In this document: positions 45,577 to 59,565 of the stretch, piece by piece
Layout of the letters: every line of letters starts with the position of its first letter
How positions within the stretch are numbered: the first letter of the stretch is position 1
Source: Streptomyces xanthii
GTDB taxonomy: Bacteria; Actinomycetota; Actinomycetes; Streptomycetales; Streptomycetaceae
Assembly: GCF_014621695.1 (NCBI RefSeq)
Contig: NZ_CP061281.1
Location: forward strand, 3,224,001 to 3,288,000
Length of the DNA: 64,000 nucleotides
Reading direction: 5' to 3'
Made by a program: the position numbers and the translations under genes
Notes under the pieces: generated by a model
Told to the model about the DNA's origin: nothing
The model's database searches: none
Seen by the model: only the letters and a program-made list of their open reading frames with translations

Positions 45577-47171
45577 TTGTGAGCCGCCTCCACTTCCGGC
45601 TTCGGGTCCTTCTTGTGGACGTCGGACAGGGTGTGCTTGACCGCCGGGTTCACCAGCTCGGTGAGCGGCTTCGGGTACACACCGAGGAAGATCAGTACGC
45701 CGATCAGCGGGACCACGACCGCGAGCTCACGCACCCGGAGGTCCGCGATGCCCTCGGTCGAGGGCTTCACCGGGCCGGTCATGGTGCGCTGGTAGAGGAC
45801 CAGCGTGTACAGCGCGGCGAGGACGATGCCGAACGTCGCGATGATCCCGATGACCGGGTAGCGGGTGAACGTGCCGACCAGGACCAGGAACTCGCTGACG
45901 AACGGGGCGAGTCCGGGCAGCGACAGCGTCGCCAGGCCGCCGATCAGGAAGGTTCCGGCGAGCACCGGGGCGACCTTCTGCACGCCGCCGTAGTCCGCGA
46001 TGAGGCGGGAGCCGCGGCGGGAGATGAGGAAGCCGGCGACCAGCATGAGCGCGGCCGTCGACAGGCCGTGGTTGACCATGTAGAGCGTCGCGCCGGACTG
46101 GCCCTGACTGGTCATCGCGAAGATGCCCATGATGATGAAGCCGAAGTGCGAGATCGACGCGTAGGCGACCAGGCGCTTGATGTCGCGCTGGCCGACGGCG
46201 AGCAGTGCCCCGTAGACGATGCTGATGAGCGCCAGGACGAGGATCGCCGGCGTCGCCCACTTGCTGGCCTCCGGGAAGAGCTGGAGGCAGAAGCGGAGCA
46301 TCGCGAAGGTGCCGACCTTGTCGACCACGGCCGTGATGAGCACGGCGACCGGGGCCGTGGCCTCGCCCATCGCGTTCGGCAGCCAGGTGTGCAGCGGCCA
46401 CAGCGGGGCCTTCACCGCGAAGGCGAAGAAGAAGCCGAGGAAGAGCCAGCGCTCGGTGCTGGTGGCCATCTCCAGGGAGCCGTTCGCGCGGGCGGCGGCG
46501 ATCTCCTGGAGCGAGAAGTTCCCCGCGACCACGTAGAGGCCGATGACGGCCGCCAGCATGATGAGCCCGCCGACGAGGTTGTAGAGGAGGAACTTGACCG
46601 CCGCGTACGAACGCTGGGTCGCGGCCTCCTTCTCGCCGTGCGGGCCCGCGCGGTCCCCGAAGCCTCCGATGAGGAAGTACATCGGGATGAGCATGGCCTC
46701 GAAGAAGATGTAGAAGAGGAAGACGTCGGTGGCCTCGAAGGAGATGATCACCATCGCCTCGACCAGCAGGATCAGGGCGAAGAAGCCCTGCGTCGGCCGC
46801 CAGCGCCCCGCAGCGAAGCTGCCGAGAGACTCAGCTCCGGTCTCCTGCGGGTCGGCGTCGTGCCAGCCGGCCAGGATCACGAACGGGATCAGCAGCGCGG
46901 TCAGCGCGATGAGCGCCACCCCGATGCCGTCCACACCCAGCTCGTACCGGACGCCGAAGTCCTTGATCCACGCGTAGGACTCGGTGAGTTGGTAGCGGTC
47001 GCCGGTCGGGTCGAAGCGGACCGCGACCACCGCCGCTACCGCGAGTGTCGCGACCGAGAACAGCAGCGCGAGCCACTTGGCCGCGGTGCGTCGCTTGGCC
47101 GGCACGGCGGCCGTGACGATCGCCCCCACGGCCGGGAGCGCCGCCGTCGCTGTCAGCAGAGGAAAGGACAT
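45573..47171 (-). CDS. nuoM: NADH-quinone oxidoreductase subunit M
   Basis: 532 residues from ATG 47171; a longer reading frame upstream runs through nuoL out of frame and is rejected. The protein has the full NuoM layout: GVDGIGVALIALTALLIPF near 79-97, FFEAMLIPMYFLIGGFG, the channel helix AVKAPLWPLHTWLPNAMGEATAPV and KRLVAYASISHFGFIIMG. It ends with a 15-residue charged tail. Starts 5 nt after the nuoL stop. One of three proton-pumping antiporter subunits in complex I. Confidence 0.97.
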   Translation of the reverse strand: MSFPLLTATAALPAVGAIVTAAVPAKRRTAAKWLALLFSVATLAVAAVVAVRFDPTGDRYQLTESYAWIKDFGVRYELGVDGIGVALIALTALLIPFVILAGWHDADPQETGAESLGSFAAGRWRPTQGFFALILLVEAMVIISFEATDVFLFYIFFEAMLIPMYFLIGGFGDRAGPHGEKEAATQRSYAAVKFLLYNLVGGLIMLAAVIGLYVVAGNFSLQEIAAARANGSLEMATSTERWLFLGFFFAFAVKAPLWPLHTWLPNAMGEATAPVAVLITAVVDKVGTFAMLRFCLQLFPEASKWATPAILVLALISIVYGALLAVGQRDIKRLVAYASISHFGFIIMGIFAMTSQGQSGATLYMVNHGLSTAALMLVAGFLISRRGSRLIADYGGVQKVAPVLAGTFLIGGLATLSLPGLAPFVSEFLVLVGTFTRYPVIGIIATFGIVLAALYTLVLYQRTMTGPVKPSTEGIADLRVRELAVVVPLIGVLIFLGVYPKPLTELVNPAVKHTLSDVHKKDPKPEVEAAHK

Positions 47172-47176
47172 CGGTA

Positions 47177-49072
<1,896 letters not shown>

Positions 49073-49085
49073 TGGTTGCGACCCC

Positions 49086-49385
49086 TTACAGCTTCATCAG
49101 GCCGGCGTCGTCGACCGAGGCCGAGTGGCGGGTACGGAACAGCGACACGATGATCGCGAGCCCGACCACGACCTCCGCGGCGGCGACGACCATCGTGAAG
49201 AACGCGATGATCTGGCCGTCGAGATTGCCGTGCATCCGGGAGAACGCGACGAACGCGAGGTTGCACGCGTTCAGCATCAGCTCGATGCACATGAACACGA
49301 CGATCGCGTTCCGCCTGATGAGCACGCCGGTGGCGCCGATCGTGAACAACAGGGCGGCGAGATACAGGTAGTTGACCGGATTCAC
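49086..49385 (-). CDS. nuoK: NADH-quinone oxidoreductase subunit K
   Basis: 99 residues, three transmembrane helices, with [20 protein letters not shown] carrying the conserved Glu of the second helix. This is the standard length; the paralogue in the other cluster has a 33-residue acidic extension. Its start codon (49385) overlaps the nuoJ stop by four bases. Part of the antiporter-linking module of complex I. Confidence 0.97.
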   Translation of the reverse strand: MNPVNYLYLAALLFTIGATGVLIRRNAIVVFMCIELMLNACNLAFVAFSRMHGNLDGQIIAFFTMVVAAAEVVVGLAIIVSLFRTRHSASVDDAGLMKL

Positions 49386-50209
49386 TTCGACGCCTCCTCT
49401 GCCTTGTCGCGGGAGTCGCGCTCCAGCCGCTCGGCCGAACGCTGCTCCAGGGCCTTGAGGTCGCTGAGCGCCTCACCGGACACGTCCCGGATCTGGCCGC
49501 GCTCGCGCAGCGTCTGCATGACCGTGAGCTCCGACGGGGTGCCGTCGGGCAGCAGGCCCGCGATGTCCACCGCGTTGTGCCGGGCGTAGACGCCGGGGGC
49601 GGGCAGCGGCGGCAGGTGCTTGCCCTCGCGGACACGCTGCTCGGCCAGCTCGCGCTGGGTCTTGGCCCGCTCGGTGCGCTCCCGGTGCGTGAGCACCATC
49701 GCGCCGACGGTCGCCGTGATGAGCAGGGCACCGGTGATCTCGAAGGCGAACACGTACTTGGTGAAGATGAGGGCGGCGAGGCCCTCCACGTTCCCGTTCG
49801 CGTTCGCCTGGCCCAGGCCGGTGAACTGCGTCAGCGACGCGTTCCCGATCCCCGCGATCAGCAGGACGCCGAAGCCGATCCCGCACAGGGCGGCCAGCCA
49901 GCGCTGCCCCTTGATGGTCTCCTTCAGGGAGTCGGCGGCGGTGACGCCGACGAGCATGACCACGAAGAGGAACAGCATCATGATCGCGCCCGTGTAGACG
50001 ACGATCTGGACGATGCCCAGGAAGTACGCCCCGTTGGCCAGGTAGAACACCGCGAGGATGATCATGGTCCCGGCCAGGCACAGCGCGCTGTGCACGGCCT
50101 TCTTCATCAGGATCGTGCACAGGGCGCCGATGACGGCGACGGTGCCTAGGACCCAGAACTGGAAGGCCTCGCCGGTGGAGGTTGTGTAGGCGGCGAGTTG
50201 AGCACTCAT
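49382..50209 (-). CDS. nuoJ: NADH-quinone oxidoreductase subunit J
   Basis: 275 residues. Five transmembrane helices lie in the first 180 residues, with the ND6-type motif [22 protein letters not shown]. The C-terminal 95 residues are a soluble charged tail ([25 protein letters not shown] ...) that is well beyond the minimum NuoJ length and seems normal in actinobacteria. ATG 50209 overlaps the nuoI stop (ATGA). Confidence 0.96.
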   Translation of the reverse strand: MSAQLAAYTTSTGEAFQFWVLGTVAVIGALCTILMKKAVHSALCLAGTMIILAVFYLANGAYFLGIVQIVVYTGAIMMLFLFVVMLVGVTAADSLKETIKGQRWLAALCGIGFGVLLIAGIGNASLTQFTGLGQANANGNVEGLAALIFTKYVFAFEITGALLITATVGAMVLTHRERTERAKTQRELAEQRVREGKHLPPLPAPGVYARHNAVDIAGLLPDGTPSELTVMQTLRERGQIRDVSGEALSDLKALEQRSAERLERDSRDKAEEASK

Positions 50210-50823
50210 GCGTCAGCCCCCTGTTCCTCCGGCCGTTCGCCCTTGGAGACCGCGACCTGGCGCTCGGTGCCGGGCGCGGCCTCGGTCACCAGGCCCCGGT
50301 AGTAGTCCTGCTCGTCCATGCCGGGGAAGATCGAGTGCGGGCTGTCGACCATGCCCTCCTCGAGGCCGGCGAGCAGCTGCTCCTTCGTGTAGATCAGGTT
50401 GGCCCGGCTGCTGTCGGCGAGTTCGAACTCGTTCGTCATCGTCAGCGCGCGCGTGGGGCACGCCTCGATGCACAGGCCGCACAGGATGCAGCGGGCGTAG
50501 TTGATCTGGTAGACGCGGCCGTAGCGCTCTCCCGGGGAGTAGCGCTCCTCCTCCGTGTTGTCCGCGCCCTCCACGTAGATGGCGTCCGCCGGGCAGGCCC
50601 AGGCGCACAGCTCGCAGCCGACGCACTTCTCCAGGCCGTCCGGATGGCGGTTGAGCTGGTGCCTGCCGTGGAAGCGGGGAGCGGTGGTCTTCGGTTGCTC
50701 CGGGTACTGCTCGGTCAGCCGCTTCTTGAACATGGCCTTGAAGGTCACGCCGAAGCCGGCGACAGGGTTCATGAACCCCGGCGCGGTGTCCTTCTCGTTC
50801 TTCTCGTTCTTCTCGTCAGCCAT
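50206..50823 (-). CDS. nuoI: NADH-quinone oxidoreductase subunit I
   Basis: 205 residues from ATG 50823, chosen because AGGAGG lies 6 nt before it. Both [4Fe-4S] motifs are complete: [12 protein letters not shown] (near 67-78) and [12 protein letters not shown] (near 112-123). It relays electrons from NuoG towards NuoB. The N terminus is a short charged repeat (EKNEKNEKD). It overlaps nuoH by 8 nt. The family's last helix is followed by a Glu-rich end. Confidence 0.96.
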   Translation of the reverse strand: MADEKNEKNEKDTAPGFMNPVAGFGVTFKAMFKKRLTEQYPEQPKTTAPRFHGRHQLNRHPDGLEKCVGCELCAWACPADAIYVEGADNTEEERYSPGERYGRVYQINYARCILCGLCIEACPTRALTMTNEFELADSSRANLIYTKEQLLAGLEEGMVDSPHSIFPGMDEQDYYRGLVTEAAPGTERQVAVSKGERPEEQGADA

Positions 50824-52210
50824 CGGACGCCTCCTTTCCGTCGCGAGATCCGCCGAGTGACTCGTCACTCTGAGTATCGGGGCCGCCACTGACAATCAAC
50901 TCGCGGTCACGGCGCGAGCGTCGGCGCGGCACGGGCGGCAGGGACTGTCCGGGCAGCGGTGGCACCGGGAAGCCGCCCGCCATCGGGTCGAAGGCCGCGG
51001 GTTTCGCCGCCGCCTCGGCCTCGGCCTGCTTGGCGCCGCGGTCGCGGAAGATGTCCACGACGAACGAGAGCAGCAGGAGCACGAGGATGCCGCCGCCGAC
51101 GTAGAGGGCGATCTCGGCGAAGTCGTAGTTCTCGTTCTGCAGCGTCCGCACGGTGGCGACGAGCATCAGCCACACCACGGAGACCGGGATGAGGACCTTC
51201 CAGCCGAGCTTCATCAGCTGGTCGTAGCGCACGCGCGGGAGCGTGCCGCGCAGCCAGATGAAGAAGAACAGCAGCAGCTGGACCTTGACGACGAACCAGA
51301 GCATCGGCCACCAGCCGTGGTTCGCGCCCTCCCAGAACGTGGAGATCGGCCACGGCGCGCGCCAGCCGCCCAGGAAGAGCGTCACGGACACCGCGGAGAC
51401 CGTCACCATGTTCACGTACTCGGCGAGCATGAACATCGCGAACTTGATGGACGAGTACTCGGTGTTGAAGCCGCCCACGAGGTCGCCCTCGGACTCCGGC
51501 ATGTCGAACGGGGCGCGGTTCGTCTCGCCGACCATCGTGACGATGTAGATGAGGAACGAGACGGGCAGCAGCACGATGTACCAGCGGTCGTGCTGCTGGG
51601 CGACGATCTCCGAGGTGGACATCGAGCCCGAGTACAGGAAGACCGAGGCGAACGCGGCGCCCATCGCGATCTCGTAGGAGATCATCTGCGCGCACGAGCG
51701 CAGGCCGCCGAGCAGCGGGTACGTGGAGCCCGAGGACCAGCCGGCGAGGACGATGCCGTAGATGCCGACCGAGGCGACCGCGAGGACGTAGAGCATCGCG
51801 ATCGGCAGGTCGGTGAGCTGCATCGTGGTGCGCGTGCCGAAGATCGAGATCTCGTTGCCGGCGGGCCCGAAGGGGATCACCGCGATCGCCATGAAGGCCG
51901 GGATGGCCGCGACGATCGGCGCGAGGACGTAGACGACCTTGTCCGCGCGCTTGACGATGACGTCTTCCTTGAGCATCAGCTTGATGCCGTCGGCGAGCGA
52001 CTGGAGCATGCCCCAGGGGCCGTGCCGGTTCGGGCCGATGCGCAGCTGCATCCAGGCGACGACCTTGCGCTCCCACACGATGGAGAACAGCACGGTCACC
52101 ATCAGGAAGGCGAAGCAGAACACCGCCTTGATGACGACCAGCCACCAGGGGTCGCGGCCGAACATCGACAGGTCTTCGAGGGCGAGCTGGTTCAGTGCCG
52201 TCGGGCTCAT
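50816..52210 (-). CDS. nuoH: NADH-quinone oxidoreductase subunit H
   Basis: 464 residues. The first 350 contain about nine membrane helices with the ND1 quinone-chamber signatures ([22 protein letters not shown] near 43-64; [21 protein letters not shown]). The remaining 110 residues, partly basic ([13 protein letters not shown]) and ending in a Ser/Gly/Asp-rich stretch, form a tail absent from the paralogue in the second cluster (322 residues). ATG 52210 overlaps the nuoG stop (ATGA). Confidence 0.96.
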   Translation of the reverse strand: MSPTALNQLALEDLSMFGRDPWWLVVIKAVFCFAFLMVTVLFSIVWERKVVAWMQLRIGPNRHGPWGMLQSLADGIKLMLKEDVIVKRADKVVYVLAPIVAAIPAFMAIAVIPFGPAGNEISIFGTRTTMQLTDLPIAMLYVLAVASVGIYGIVLAGWSSGSTYPLLGGLRSCAQMISYEIAMGAAFASVFLYSGSMSTSEIVAQQHDRWYIVLLPVSFLIYIVTMVGETNRAPFDMPESEGDLVGGFNTEYSSIKFAMFMLAEYVNMVTVSAVSVTLFLGGWRAPWPISTFWEGANHGWWPMLWFVVKVQLLLFFFIWLRGTLPRVRYDQLMKLGWKVLIPVSVVWLMLVATVRTLQNENYDFAEIALYVGGGILVLLLLSFVVDIFRDRGAKQAEAEAAAKPAAFDPMAGGFPVPPLPGQSLPPVPRRRSRRDRELIVSGGPDTQSDESLGGSRDGKEASDG

Positions 52211-54708
52211 GACTCCACCTCCGGGGCGCCGGCGGCGACGGCCGGGCCGATCTTCACCAGGTCGCCGGGAACGGCGCCCGTGTCCGAGGCGACGCCGCCG
52301 CCCACGGAGTTCAGCGGGAGCCAGACGACCCGGTCGGGCATCTGCGTGACCTGGAGCGGCAGTGCGACGGTGCCGGTCTTTCCGGTGACCGCGAGGACGT
52401 CGCCGTCCTTGACGCCCGCCTCGGCGGCCGTCGCGGCCGACACGCGCGCGTGGGCGGCGTGCCGGGTGCCGGCGAGCGCGTCGTCGCCCTCCTGGAGGCG
52501 GCCCTGGTCGAGCAGCAGCCGGTGCCCGGCGAGGACGGCCTCGCCCGCGGCGGGCCGCGGGGCCGGGGCGGCGGTCTCCAGCGGCTCCGTGGCGTGCGGC
52601 CCGTCCCAGGAGCCGAGCCGGTCCAGCTCGGAGCGGGCCGAGCGCAGGTCCGGCAGGCCCAGGTGGACGTCCATGGCGTCGGCGAGCATCTGGAGCACCC
52701 GCAGATCGGTCGGCGCCAGGGTGCGGGTCATCTGGTCCGGCTTGAGCGCGGCCTCGAACATCCGCGCCCGGCCCTCCCAGTTGAGGAACGTGCCCGCCTT
52801 CTCGGCGACCGCGGCCACCGGGAGGACGACGTCGGCGTGCTCGGTGACCTCGCTCGGCCGCTGCTCCAGGGAGACCAGGAAGCCGACCTCGTGAAGTGCT
52901 TCACGCGCGCGTGCCGGGTCGGGCAGGTCGGCGATCTCGACGCCGGCCACCACGAGGGCCCGCAGCGCGCCGCCCGCGGCGGCCTCCACGATCTGGCCCG
53001 TGTCGCGCCCGTAGCTGTGCGGGAGTTCGGCGACGCCCCACACGGAGGCGACCTCCTCCCGCGCGCGCGGGTCGGTCGCGGGGCGGCCGCCCGGCAGGAG
53101 CGAGGGCAGCGCGCCGGCCTCGATCGCGCCGCGCTCACCGGCCCGGCGCGGGATCCACACCAGCTGCGCGCCGGTCGCGGACGCGGCCCGTACGGCGGCG
53201 GTGAGGCCGCCCGCGACGGCCGCGAGCCGCTCGCCGACGACGATGACCGCGCCGTCGGAGCGCAGCGCCTCGGCGGCGGCCGCTCCCCCGGTCTCCAGGC
53301 CGACACCGGAGGCGAGCGCGTCCAGCCACTCGGTCTCGGTGCCGGGCGCGGCCGGCAGCAGCGTGCCGCCGGCCTTCTCCAGGCCGCGCGTCTCGTGCGT
53401 GGCCAGCGAGAACACCTTCTGTCCGTGCTGACGCCACGCCTTGCGGAGCTTCAGGAAGACGCCGGGCGCCTCCTCCTCGGACTCGAAGCCGACGAGCAGC
53501 ACGGCGGGCGCCTGCTCCAGCTTCGTGTACGTGACGCCGCTGCCGTCGAGGTCGCGGCCCCGTCCGGCCACGCGCGCGGCGAGGAAGTCGGACTCCTCGC
53601 CGCTGTGCACGCGCGCGCGGAAGTCGATGTCGTTCGTGGCGAGCGCGACCCGGGTGAACTTGCTGTACGCGTAGGCGTCCTCGACGGTGAGCCGCCCGCC
53701 GGTGAGGACACCGGCCCGGCCGCGCGCCTCGGTGAGCCCGCGCGCGGCGGCCTCCAGGGCCTCCGGCCAGGACGCGGCGCGCAGTTCGCCGGTCTCGGCG
53801 TCCCGCACCTGCGGTGTGGTGAGCCGGTCGGGCTTCTGCGCGTACCGGAAGCCGAAGCGGCCCTTGTCGCAGATCCACTCCTCGTTGACCTCGGGGTCGT
53901 TGGCCGCGAGGCGGCGCATGACCTTGCCGCGCCGGTGGTCGGTGCGGGTGGCGCAGCCGCCCGCGCAGTGCTCGCACACCGACGGCGAGGAGACGAGGTC
54001 GAAGGGCCGGGAGCGGAATCGGTACGCCGCCGAGGTGAGCGCGCCGACCGGGCAGATCTGGATGGTGTTCCCGGAGAAGTACGACTCGAAGGGGTCGCCC
54101 TCGCCGGTGCCGACCTGCTGGAGCGCGCCGCGCTCGATCAGCTCGATCATCGGGTCGCCCGCGATCTGGTTCGAGAAGCGGGTGCAGCGGGCGCACAGGA
54201 CGCACCGCTCGCGGTCGAGCAGCACCTGGGTGGAGATCGCGACCGGCTTCTCGTAGGTGCGCTTCTTGCCCTCGAAGCGGGAGTCGGCCTGGCCGTGCGA
54301 CATCGCCTGGTTCTGCAGCGGGCACTCGCCGCCCTTGTCGCAGACCGGGCAGTCCAGGGGGTGGTTGATGAGCAGCAGCTCCATGACCCCCTTCTGCGCC
54401 TTCTCGGCGACCGGGGAGGAGAGCTGGCTCTTGACGACCATGCCGTCGGTGCAGGTGATGGTGCAGGAGGCCATCGGCTTGCGCTGGCCCTCGACCTCGA
54501 CGATGCACTGGCGGCAGGCGCCGGCCGGGTCGAGGAGCGGGTGGTCGCAGAACCGGGGGATCTCGATGCCGAGCAGTTCGGCGGCGCGGATGACCAGGGT
54601 CCCCTTGGGGACGCTGATCTCGATGCCGTCGATCGTCAACGAGACGAGGTCCTCGGGCGGGACCGCCGCCGCGCCGCCCCCGGAGGGAGCGCCCGTGGTC
54701 ACAGTCAT
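52207..54708 (-). CDS. nuoG: NADH-quinone oxidoreductase subunit G
   Basis: 833 residues from ATG 54708. The N-terminal [2Fe-2S] domain has [17 protein letters not shown] and a fourth Cys in ASCTITC; N5 ligands are in [19 protein letters not shown]4 ligands in CVLCARC and the downstream ICPVGAL. A further set, CEHCAGGC and WICDKGRFG, matches the extra N7 cluster seen in some bacteria. The rest is a molybdopterin-oxidoreductase-like fold without evident cofactor ligands. The start overlaps the nuoF stop (ATGA). Largest subunit of the NADH-to-quinone electron path. Confidence 0.96.
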   Translation of the reverse strand: MTVTTGAPSGGGAAAVPPEDLVSLTIDGIEISVPKGTLVIRAAELLGIEIPRFCDHPLLDPAGACRQCIVEVEGQRKPMASCTITCTDGMVVKSQLSSPVAEKAQKGVMELLLINHPLDCPVCDKGGECPLQNQAMSHGQADSRFEGKKRTYEKPVAISTQVLLDRERCVLCARCTRFSNQIAGDPMIELIERGALQQVGTGEGDPFESYFSGNTIQICPVGALTSAAYRFRSRPFDLVSSPSVCEHCAGGCATRTDHRRGKVMRRLAANDPEVNEEWICDKGRFGFRYAQKPDRLTTPQVRDAETGELRAASWPEALEAAARGLTEARGRAGVLTGGRLTVEDAYAYSKFTRVALATNDIDFRARVHSGEESDFLAARVAGRGRDLDGSGVTYTKLEQAPAVLLVGFESEEEAPGVFLKLRKAWRQHGQKVFSLATHETRGLEKAGGTLLPAAPGTETEWLDALASGVGLETGGAAAAEALRSDGAVIVVGERLAAVAGGLTAAVRAASATGAQLVWIPRRAGERGAIEAGALPSLLPGGRPATDPRAREEVASVWGVAELPHSYGRDTGQIVEAAAGGALRALVVAGVEIADLPDPARAREALHEVGFLVSLEQRPSEVTEHADVVLPVAAVAEKAGTFLNWEGRARMFEAALKPDQMTRTLAPTDLRVLQMLADAMDVHLGLPDLRSARSELDRLGSWDGPHATEPLETAAPAPRPAAGEAVLAGHRLLLDQGRLQEGDDALAGTRHAAHARVSAATAAEAGVKDGDVLAVTGKTGTVALPLQVTQMPDRVVWLPLNSVGGGVASDTGAVPGDLVKIGPAVAAGAPEVES

Positions 54709-56063
54709 GCGTTCACCTCCGTGCGGTGCTGGTCGGCCCACAGGGTCGACTTGGCCGGGTCGAAGGGGCAGCCCTTGCCCGTGATGTGCTGCTCGTACTC
54801 GTCGCGGAAGTACTTGAGCGAGGAGAAGATCGGCGAGGCGGCGCCGTCGCCGAGGGCGCAGAACGACTTGCCGTTGATGTTGTCGGCGATGTCGTTCAGC
54901 TTGTCGAGGTCGTCCATGGAGCCCTTGCCGGCCTCGATGTCGCGCAGCAACTGGACGAGCCAGTAGGTGCCTTCGCGGCAGGGCGTGCACTTGCCGCAGG
55001 ACTCGTGGGCGTAGAACTCGGTCCAGCGGGTGACGGCGCGCACGACGCAGGTCGTCTCGTCGAAGCACTGCAGGGCCTTGGTGCCGAGCATGGATCCGGC
55101 GGCGCCGACGCCCTCGTAGTCGAGGGGCACGTCGAGGTGCTCCTCGGTGAACATCGGGGTGGAACTGCCGCCCGGGGTCCAGAACTTGAGGCGGTGGCCC
55201 GGCCGCATGCCGCCGCTCATGTCGAGCAGCTGGCGCAGCGTGATGCCGAGCGGCGCCTCGTACTGGCCGGGCGAGGCGACGTGGCCGCTGAGCGAGTAGA
55301 GCGTGAAGCCCGGGGACTTCTCGCTGCCCATCGACTTGAACCAGTCCTTGCCGCGGTTCACGATCGCGGGAACCGAGGCGATGGACTCGACGTTGTTCAC
55401 GACAGTGGGGCACGCGTACAGACCGGCGACCGCGGGGAAGGGGGGACGCAGCCGGGGCTGGCCGCGGCGGCCCTCGAGCGAGTCCAGGAGCGCGGTCTCC
55501 TCACCGCAGATGTACGCGCCGGCGCCCGCGTGCACGGTGAGTTCCAGGTTGAGGCCGGATCCCAGGACGTTCTCGCCGAGGAAGCCGGCTTCGTACGCCT
55601 CGCGGACGGCCTCGTGCAGACGGCGCAGTACGGGGACGACCTCGCCGCGCAGGTAGATGAAGGCGTGTTCCGAACGGATCGCGTAGCAGGCGATCACGAT
55701 GCCCTCGATGAGGCTGTGCGGGTTGGCGTACAGGAGCGGGATGTCCTTGCAGGTGCCCGGCTCCGACTCGTCGGCGTTGACGACGAGGTAGTGGGGCTTG
55801 CCGTCGCCCTGCGGGATGAACTGCCACTTCATGCCGGTGGGGAAGCCCGCGCCACCGCGTCCGCGCAGGCCCGAGTCCTTCACGTAGGCGATGAGGTCGT
55901 CCGGTGTCATCGCGAGGGCCTTGCGCAGTCCCTCGTAGCCCTCGTGCCGGCGGTAGACGTCCAGGGACCAGGACCGGTCCTCGTCCCAGAACGCCGACAG
56001 GACCGGCGCGAGCAGCTTCTCGGGGCTGGACTCGTTGTTCTCGATCTCGGCTGCCAAGGTCAT
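54705..56063 (-). CDS. nuoF: NADH-quinone oxidoreductase subunit F
   Basis: 452 residues from ATG 56063 (GTG 56066 is the alternative). The FMN/NADH-binding [16 protein letters not shown] (near 65-80), the second glycine-rich patch [20 protein letters not shown], and the N3 cluster [15 protein letters not shown] with a later Cys in CALGDGAA are all intact. It oxidises NADH and passes two electrons to FMN. The start codon overlaps the nuoE stop by one base (TGATG). This subunit is absent from the second nuo cluster. Confidence 0.97.
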   Translation of the reverse strand: MTLAAEIENNESSPEKLLAPVLSAFWDEDRSWSLDVYRRHEGYEGLRKALAMTPDDLIAYVKDSGLRGRGGAGFPTGMKWQFIPQGDGKPHYLVVNADESEPGTCKDIPLLYANPHSLIEGIVIACYAIRSEHAFIYLRGEVVPVLRRLHEAVREAYEAGFLGENVLGSGLNLELTVHAGAGAYICGEETALLDSLEGRRGQPRLRPPFPAVAGLYACPTVVNNVESIASVPAIVNRGKDWFKSMGSEKSPGFTLYSLSGHVASPGQYEAPLGITLRQLLDMSGGMRPGHRLKFWTPGGSSTPMFTEEHLDVPLDYEGVGAAGSMLGTKALQCFDETTCVVRAVTRWTEFYAHESCGKCTPCREGTYWLVQLLRDIEAGKGSMDDLDKLNDIADNINGKSFCALGDGAASPIFSSLKYFRDEYEQHITGKGCPFDPAKSTLWADQHRTEVNA

Positions 56064-56923
56064 CACTCCCCCTCCTCGGCGGTCGGACCCGCTGGGTGGT
56101 CGGGGTCGGAGGCCGATGTGTCCTGCGGCGCGTCGTGCGAGCTCAGGTGTTCCGTGGGCGAGGGCTCGTGGGGCTGTTCGCCCTCGGGCGCCGCCGCGCG
56201 CGGGTGGACCACGCGGGCGGGCGGGGTCTCGCCCTTGGCCAGGCGCAGGCCGACGAGCGAGGCGGGGCCCGCGCTGCCGCCGGCCTCGACGGCGCCCTCG
56301 CGCGCGTCGGGGAAGCCGGCGAGGATGCGCGCGGTCTCCTTGAAGGTGCACAGCGAGGCGCCGCGGGTGGGCGACACCTCGGCGCCGGCGCGCAGGTCGT
56401 CGACGAGCCGGGTGGCGGACTCCGGCGTCTGGTTGTCGAAGAACTCCCAGTTGACCATCACCACGGGAGCGAAATCACAAGCGGCGTTGCACTCGATGTG
56501 CTCCAGCGTGATCTTGCCGTCCTCGGTGGTGCCGTTGTTGCCGACGCCGAGGTGCTCCTGGAGCGTCTCGAAGATGGCGTCGCCGCCCATGACCGCGCAC
56601 AGGGTGTTGGTGCAGACGCCGACCTGGTAGTCGCCGCTCGGCTTCCTGCGGTACATCGTGTAGAAGGTCGCGACCGCGGTGACCTCGGCGGTGGTGAGGT
56701 CGAGCAGGTCGGCGCAGAACTGCATGCCGGTGCGCGTGACGTGCCCCTCCTCCGCCTGCACGAGGTGCAGCATCGGCAGGAGCGCCGAGCGGGAGCCGGG
56801 GTAGCGGGCGATGATCTCGCGCGCGTCGGCCTCCAGGCGGGCGCGGACGTCGTCCGGGTAAGCGGGCGCGGGCAGTTGCGGCATGCCCAGGCTGACGCCC
56901 TGCTCCGAAGAACTGGTGGTCAC
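56063..56923 (-). CDS. nuoE: NADH-quinone oxidoreductase subunit E
   Basis: 286 residues from GTG 56923, which overlaps the nuoD stop (GTGA). A thioredoxin-like domain binds the [2Fe-2S] cluster N1a through CTNTLC (near 97-102) and CNAAC (near 135-139). After about residue 210 there is a 75-residue low-complexity, acidic and His/Pro-rich tail (ending [11 protein letters not shown]), longer than in most NuoE. Together with NuoF it makes the NADH-oxidising head. Confidence 0.96.
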   Translation of the reverse strand: MTTSSSEQGVSLGMPQLPAPAYPDDVRARLEADAREIIARYPGSRSALLPMLHLVQAEEGHVTRTGMQFCADLLDLTTAEVTAVATFYTMYRRKPSGDYQVGVCTNTLCAVMGGDAIFETLQEHLGVGNNGTTEDGKITLEHIECNAACDFAPVVMVNWEFFDNQTPESATRLVDDLRAGAEVSPTRGASLCTFKETARILAGFPDAREGAVEAGGSAGPASLVGLRLAKGETPPARVVHPRAAAPEGEQPHEPSPTEHLSSHDAPQDTSASDPDHPAGPTAEEGE

Positions 56924-58242
56924 CGGTCGACGCCTCCCATCACGGGGTCGATGGAGGCGACGGCGACGATGACGTCGGCGACCTGGCCGCCCTCGCACAT
57001 CGCCGCCATGGCCTGCAGGTTGGTGAAGGACGGGTCGCGGAAGTGGACCCGGAAGGGGCGGGTGCCGCCGTCGGACACGGCGTGCACCCCGAGCTCGCCC
57101 TTGGGCGACTCCACGGCGGCGTACGCCTGTCCCGGCGGGACGCGGAAGCCCTCGGTCACCAGCTTGAAGTGGTGGATGAGGGCCTCCATGGAGGTGCCCA
57201 TGATGTTCTTGATGTGGTCGAGCGAGTTGCCGAGCCCGTCGGGCCCGAGGGCCAGCTGGGCGGGCCAGGCGATCTTCTTGTCGCCGACCATGACCGGGCC
57301 CGGGGCGAGCCGGTCCAGGCACTGCTCGACGATGCGCAGCGACTGGCGCATCTCCTCCAGGCGGATCAGGAAGCGTCCGTAGGAGTCACAGGTGTCGGCG
57401 GTCGGGATCTCGAAGTCGTAGTTCTCGTAGCCGCAGTACGGGTCGGTCTTGCGCAGGTCGTGCGGCAGGCCCGCCGAGCGCAGGATCGGTCCGGTGGCAC
57501 CGAGGGCCATGCAGCCGGCCAGGTCGAGGTAGCCGACGTCCTGCATACGGGCCTTGAAGATGGGGTTGCCGGTGGCGAGCTTGTCGTACTCCGGCAGGTT
57601 CTTCTTCATCTTCTTCACGAACTCGCGCAGCTGGTCCACCGCGCCGGGCGGCAGGTCCTGGGCGAGTCCGCCGGGCCGGATGTACGCGTGGTTCATGCGC
57701 AGGCCGGTGATGAGCTCGTAGATGTCGAGAATCAGTTCACGATCACGGAAGCCGTAGATCATGATCGTGGTCGCGCCGAGCTCCATGCCGCCGGTGGCGA
57801 TGGCGACGAGGTGGGAGGACATCCGGTTCAGCTCCATGAGGAGCACGCGGATGACCGAGGCCCGGTCGGGGATCTCGTCGGTGATGCCGAGCAGCTTCTC
57901 GACGGCGAGGCAGTACGCCGTCTCGTTGTAGAACGGCGTCAGGTAGTCCATGCGGGTCACGAACGTGGTGCCCTGCGTCCACGTCCGGTACTCGAGGTTC
58001 TTCTCGATGCCCGTGTGCAGGTAGCCGATGCCGCAGCGGGCCTCGGTGACCGTCTCGCCGTCGATCTCCAGGATCAGCCGCAGCACGCCGTGCGTGGAGG
58101 GGTGCTGGGGACCCATGTTGACGATGATGCGCTCGTCGTCGGACTTGACCGCGGACTGGACGACCTCGTCCCAGTCTCCGCCGGTGACCGTGTAGACGGC
58201 ACCTTCGGTGGTCTCGCGGGGCGATGCAGAAGGAGTAGACAT
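56920..58242 (-). CDS. nuoD: NADH-quinone oxidoreductase subunit D
   Basis: 440 residues, the 49-kDa quinone-site subunit. [15 protein letters not shown] (near 43-57) contains the quinone-binding His; [13 protein letters not shown] and the terminal DPVMGGVDR are family marks. ATG 58242 overlaps the nuoC stop by one base (TGATG). This is the only NuoD in the window; the second nuo cluster has NuoB and NuoH but no NuoD, so either that cluster borrows this one or works without it. Confidence 0.97.
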   Translation of the reverse strand: MSTPSASPRETTEGAVYTVTGGDWDEVVQSAVKSDDERIIVNMGPQHPSTHGVLRLILEIDGETVTEARCGIGYLHTGIEKNLEYRTWTQGTTFVTRMDYLTPFYNETAYCLAVEKLLGITDEIPDRASVIRVLLMELNRMSSHLVAIATGGMELGATTIMIYGFRDRELILDIYELITGLRMNHAYIRPGGLAQDLPPGAVDQLREFVKKMKKNLPEYDKLATGNPIFKARMQDVGYLDLAGCMALGATGPILRSAGLPHDLRKTDPYCGYENYDFEIPTADTCDSYGRFLIRLEEMRQSLRIVEQCLDRLAPGPVMVGDKKIAWPAQLALGPDGLGNSLDHIKNIMGTSMEALIHHFKLVTEGFRVPPGQAYAAVESPKGELGVHAVSDGGTRPFRVHFRDPSFTNLQAMAAMCEGGQVADVIVAVASIDPVMGGVDR

Positions 58243-58979
58243 CAGCTGTACGACCTCCGCTGGTCCGGAGCCGGGATCTGGGCGCCCTTGTACTCGACGG
58301 GGATGCCGCCGAGCGGGTAGTCCTTGCGCTGCGGGAAGCCCTGCCAGTCGTCCGGCATCATGATCCGCGTCAGCGCGGGGTGGCCGTCGAAGACGATGCC
58401 GAAGAAGTCGTACGTCTCGCGCTCGTGCCAGTCGTTCGTGGGATACACGGAGACCAGGGACGGGACGTGCGGGTCCGTGTCCGGCAGCGAGACCTCGAGG
58501 CGGATCAGCCGGCCGTGGGTGAGCGAGCGCAGGTGGTACACGCAGTGCAGCTCGCGGCCCTTGTCGCCGGGGTAGTGCACGCCGGAGACGCCGGTGCACA
58601 GCTCGAAGCGGAGCGCCGGGTCGTCGCGCAGGGTCTGGGCGACCCGCACCAGGTGCTCGCGCTCGATGTGGAAGGTGAGCTCGTCGCGGTCGACGACCGT
58701 CTTGTCGATGGCGTTCTCGGGGACGAGGCCCTGTTCCTCCAGGGCGCCCTCCAGCTCGTCGGCCACCTCGTCGAACCAGCCGCCGTAGGGGCGGACGGCC
58801 TCGCCGGGCAGCCGGATCGAGCGGACAAGTCCGCCGTAACCCGACGTATCACCACCGTTGTTGGCGCCGAACATGCCGCGCTGGACGCGGATCTCCTCGC
58901 CCTGGTCGCCTCGCTGCCCCGGGAGGTTGGAGGCGCTGAGGTCCTTCTCGGGGTTCACCCCGTTGTTCTCGCCGCTCAC
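58242..58979 (-). CDS. nuoC: NADH-quinone oxidoreductase subunit C
   Basis: 245 residues from GTG 58979, overlapping the nuoB stop (GTGA). The N-terminal 75 residues are charged and variable; the NuoC fold follows, with the signature [22 protein letters not shown] and the C-terminal [13 protein letters not shown]. Normal in size, in contrast to the 474-residue NuoC of the other cluster. It docks on NuoB and NuoD in the peripheral arm. Confidence 0.96.
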   Translation of the reverse strand: MSGENNGVNPEKDLSASNLPGQRGDQGEEIRVQRGMFGANNGGDTSGYGGLVRSIRLPGEAVRPYGGWFDEVADELEGALEEQGLVPENAIDKTVVDRDELTFHIEREHLVRVAQTLRDDPALRFELCTGVSGVHYPGDKGRELHCVYHLRSLTHGRLIRLEVSLPDTDPHVPSLVSVYPTNDWHERETYDFFGIVFDGHPALTRIMMPDDWQGFPQRKDYPLGGIPVEYKGAQIPAPDQRRSYS

Positions 58980-59530
58980 CGCAGCAGCCCCTTCATCTCG
59001 ATCGTCGGGAGCGCCTTGAGCGCCGCTTCCTCCGCCTCGCGGGCCGCCTCCTCGGCGTTCACGCCGAGCTTGGAGGTCTGGATCTTCTGATGGAGCTTGA
59101 GGATCGCGTCCATCAGCATCTCGGGCCGCGGCGGGCAGCCGGGCAGGTAGATGTCCACCGGCACGACGTGGTCGACGCCCTGCACGATCGCGTAGTTGTT
59201 GAACATCCCGCCGGACGAGGCGCAGACACCCATGGAGATGACCCACTTGGGGTTGGGCATCTGGTCGTAGACCTGGCGCAGGACGGGGGCCATCTTCTGG
59301 CTCACGCGTCCGGCGACGATCATCAGGTCCGCCTGGCGGGGCGATCCGCGGAACACCTCCATGCCGAACCGCGCCAGGTCGTAGCGGCCCGCGCCGGTCG
59401 TCATCATCTCGATGGCGCAGCAGGCGAGCCCGAACGTGGCGGGGAAGACGGACGACTTGCGCACCCATCCCGCGGCCTGCTCGACGGTGGTCAGAAGGAA
59501 TCCGCTCGGCAGCTTTTCTTCGAGTCCCAT
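58976..59530 (-). CDS. nuoB: NADH-quinone oxidoreductase subunit B
   Basis: 184 residues. The four ligands of cluster N2 are visible: [19 protein letters not shown] and LPGCPPRPE. This subunit hands electrons to quinone. ATG 59530, 35 nt after the nuoA stop, is the largest internal gap in the operon's first half. Paralogue of the NuoB in the second cluster, with diverged termini. Confidence 0.97.
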   Translation of the reverse strand: MGLEEKLPSGFLLTTVEQAAGWVRKSSVFPATFGLACCAIEMMTTGAGRYDLARFGMEVFRGSPRQADLMIVAGRVSQKMAPVLRQVYDQMPNPKWVISMGVCASSGGMFNNYAIVQGVDHVVPVDIYLPGCPPRPEMLMDAILKLHQKIQTSKLGVNAEEAAREAEEAALKALPTIEMKGLLR

Positions 59531-59565
59531 AGCTCAGTGGCTCCTGTCCTCCCCTGTACGGGGGC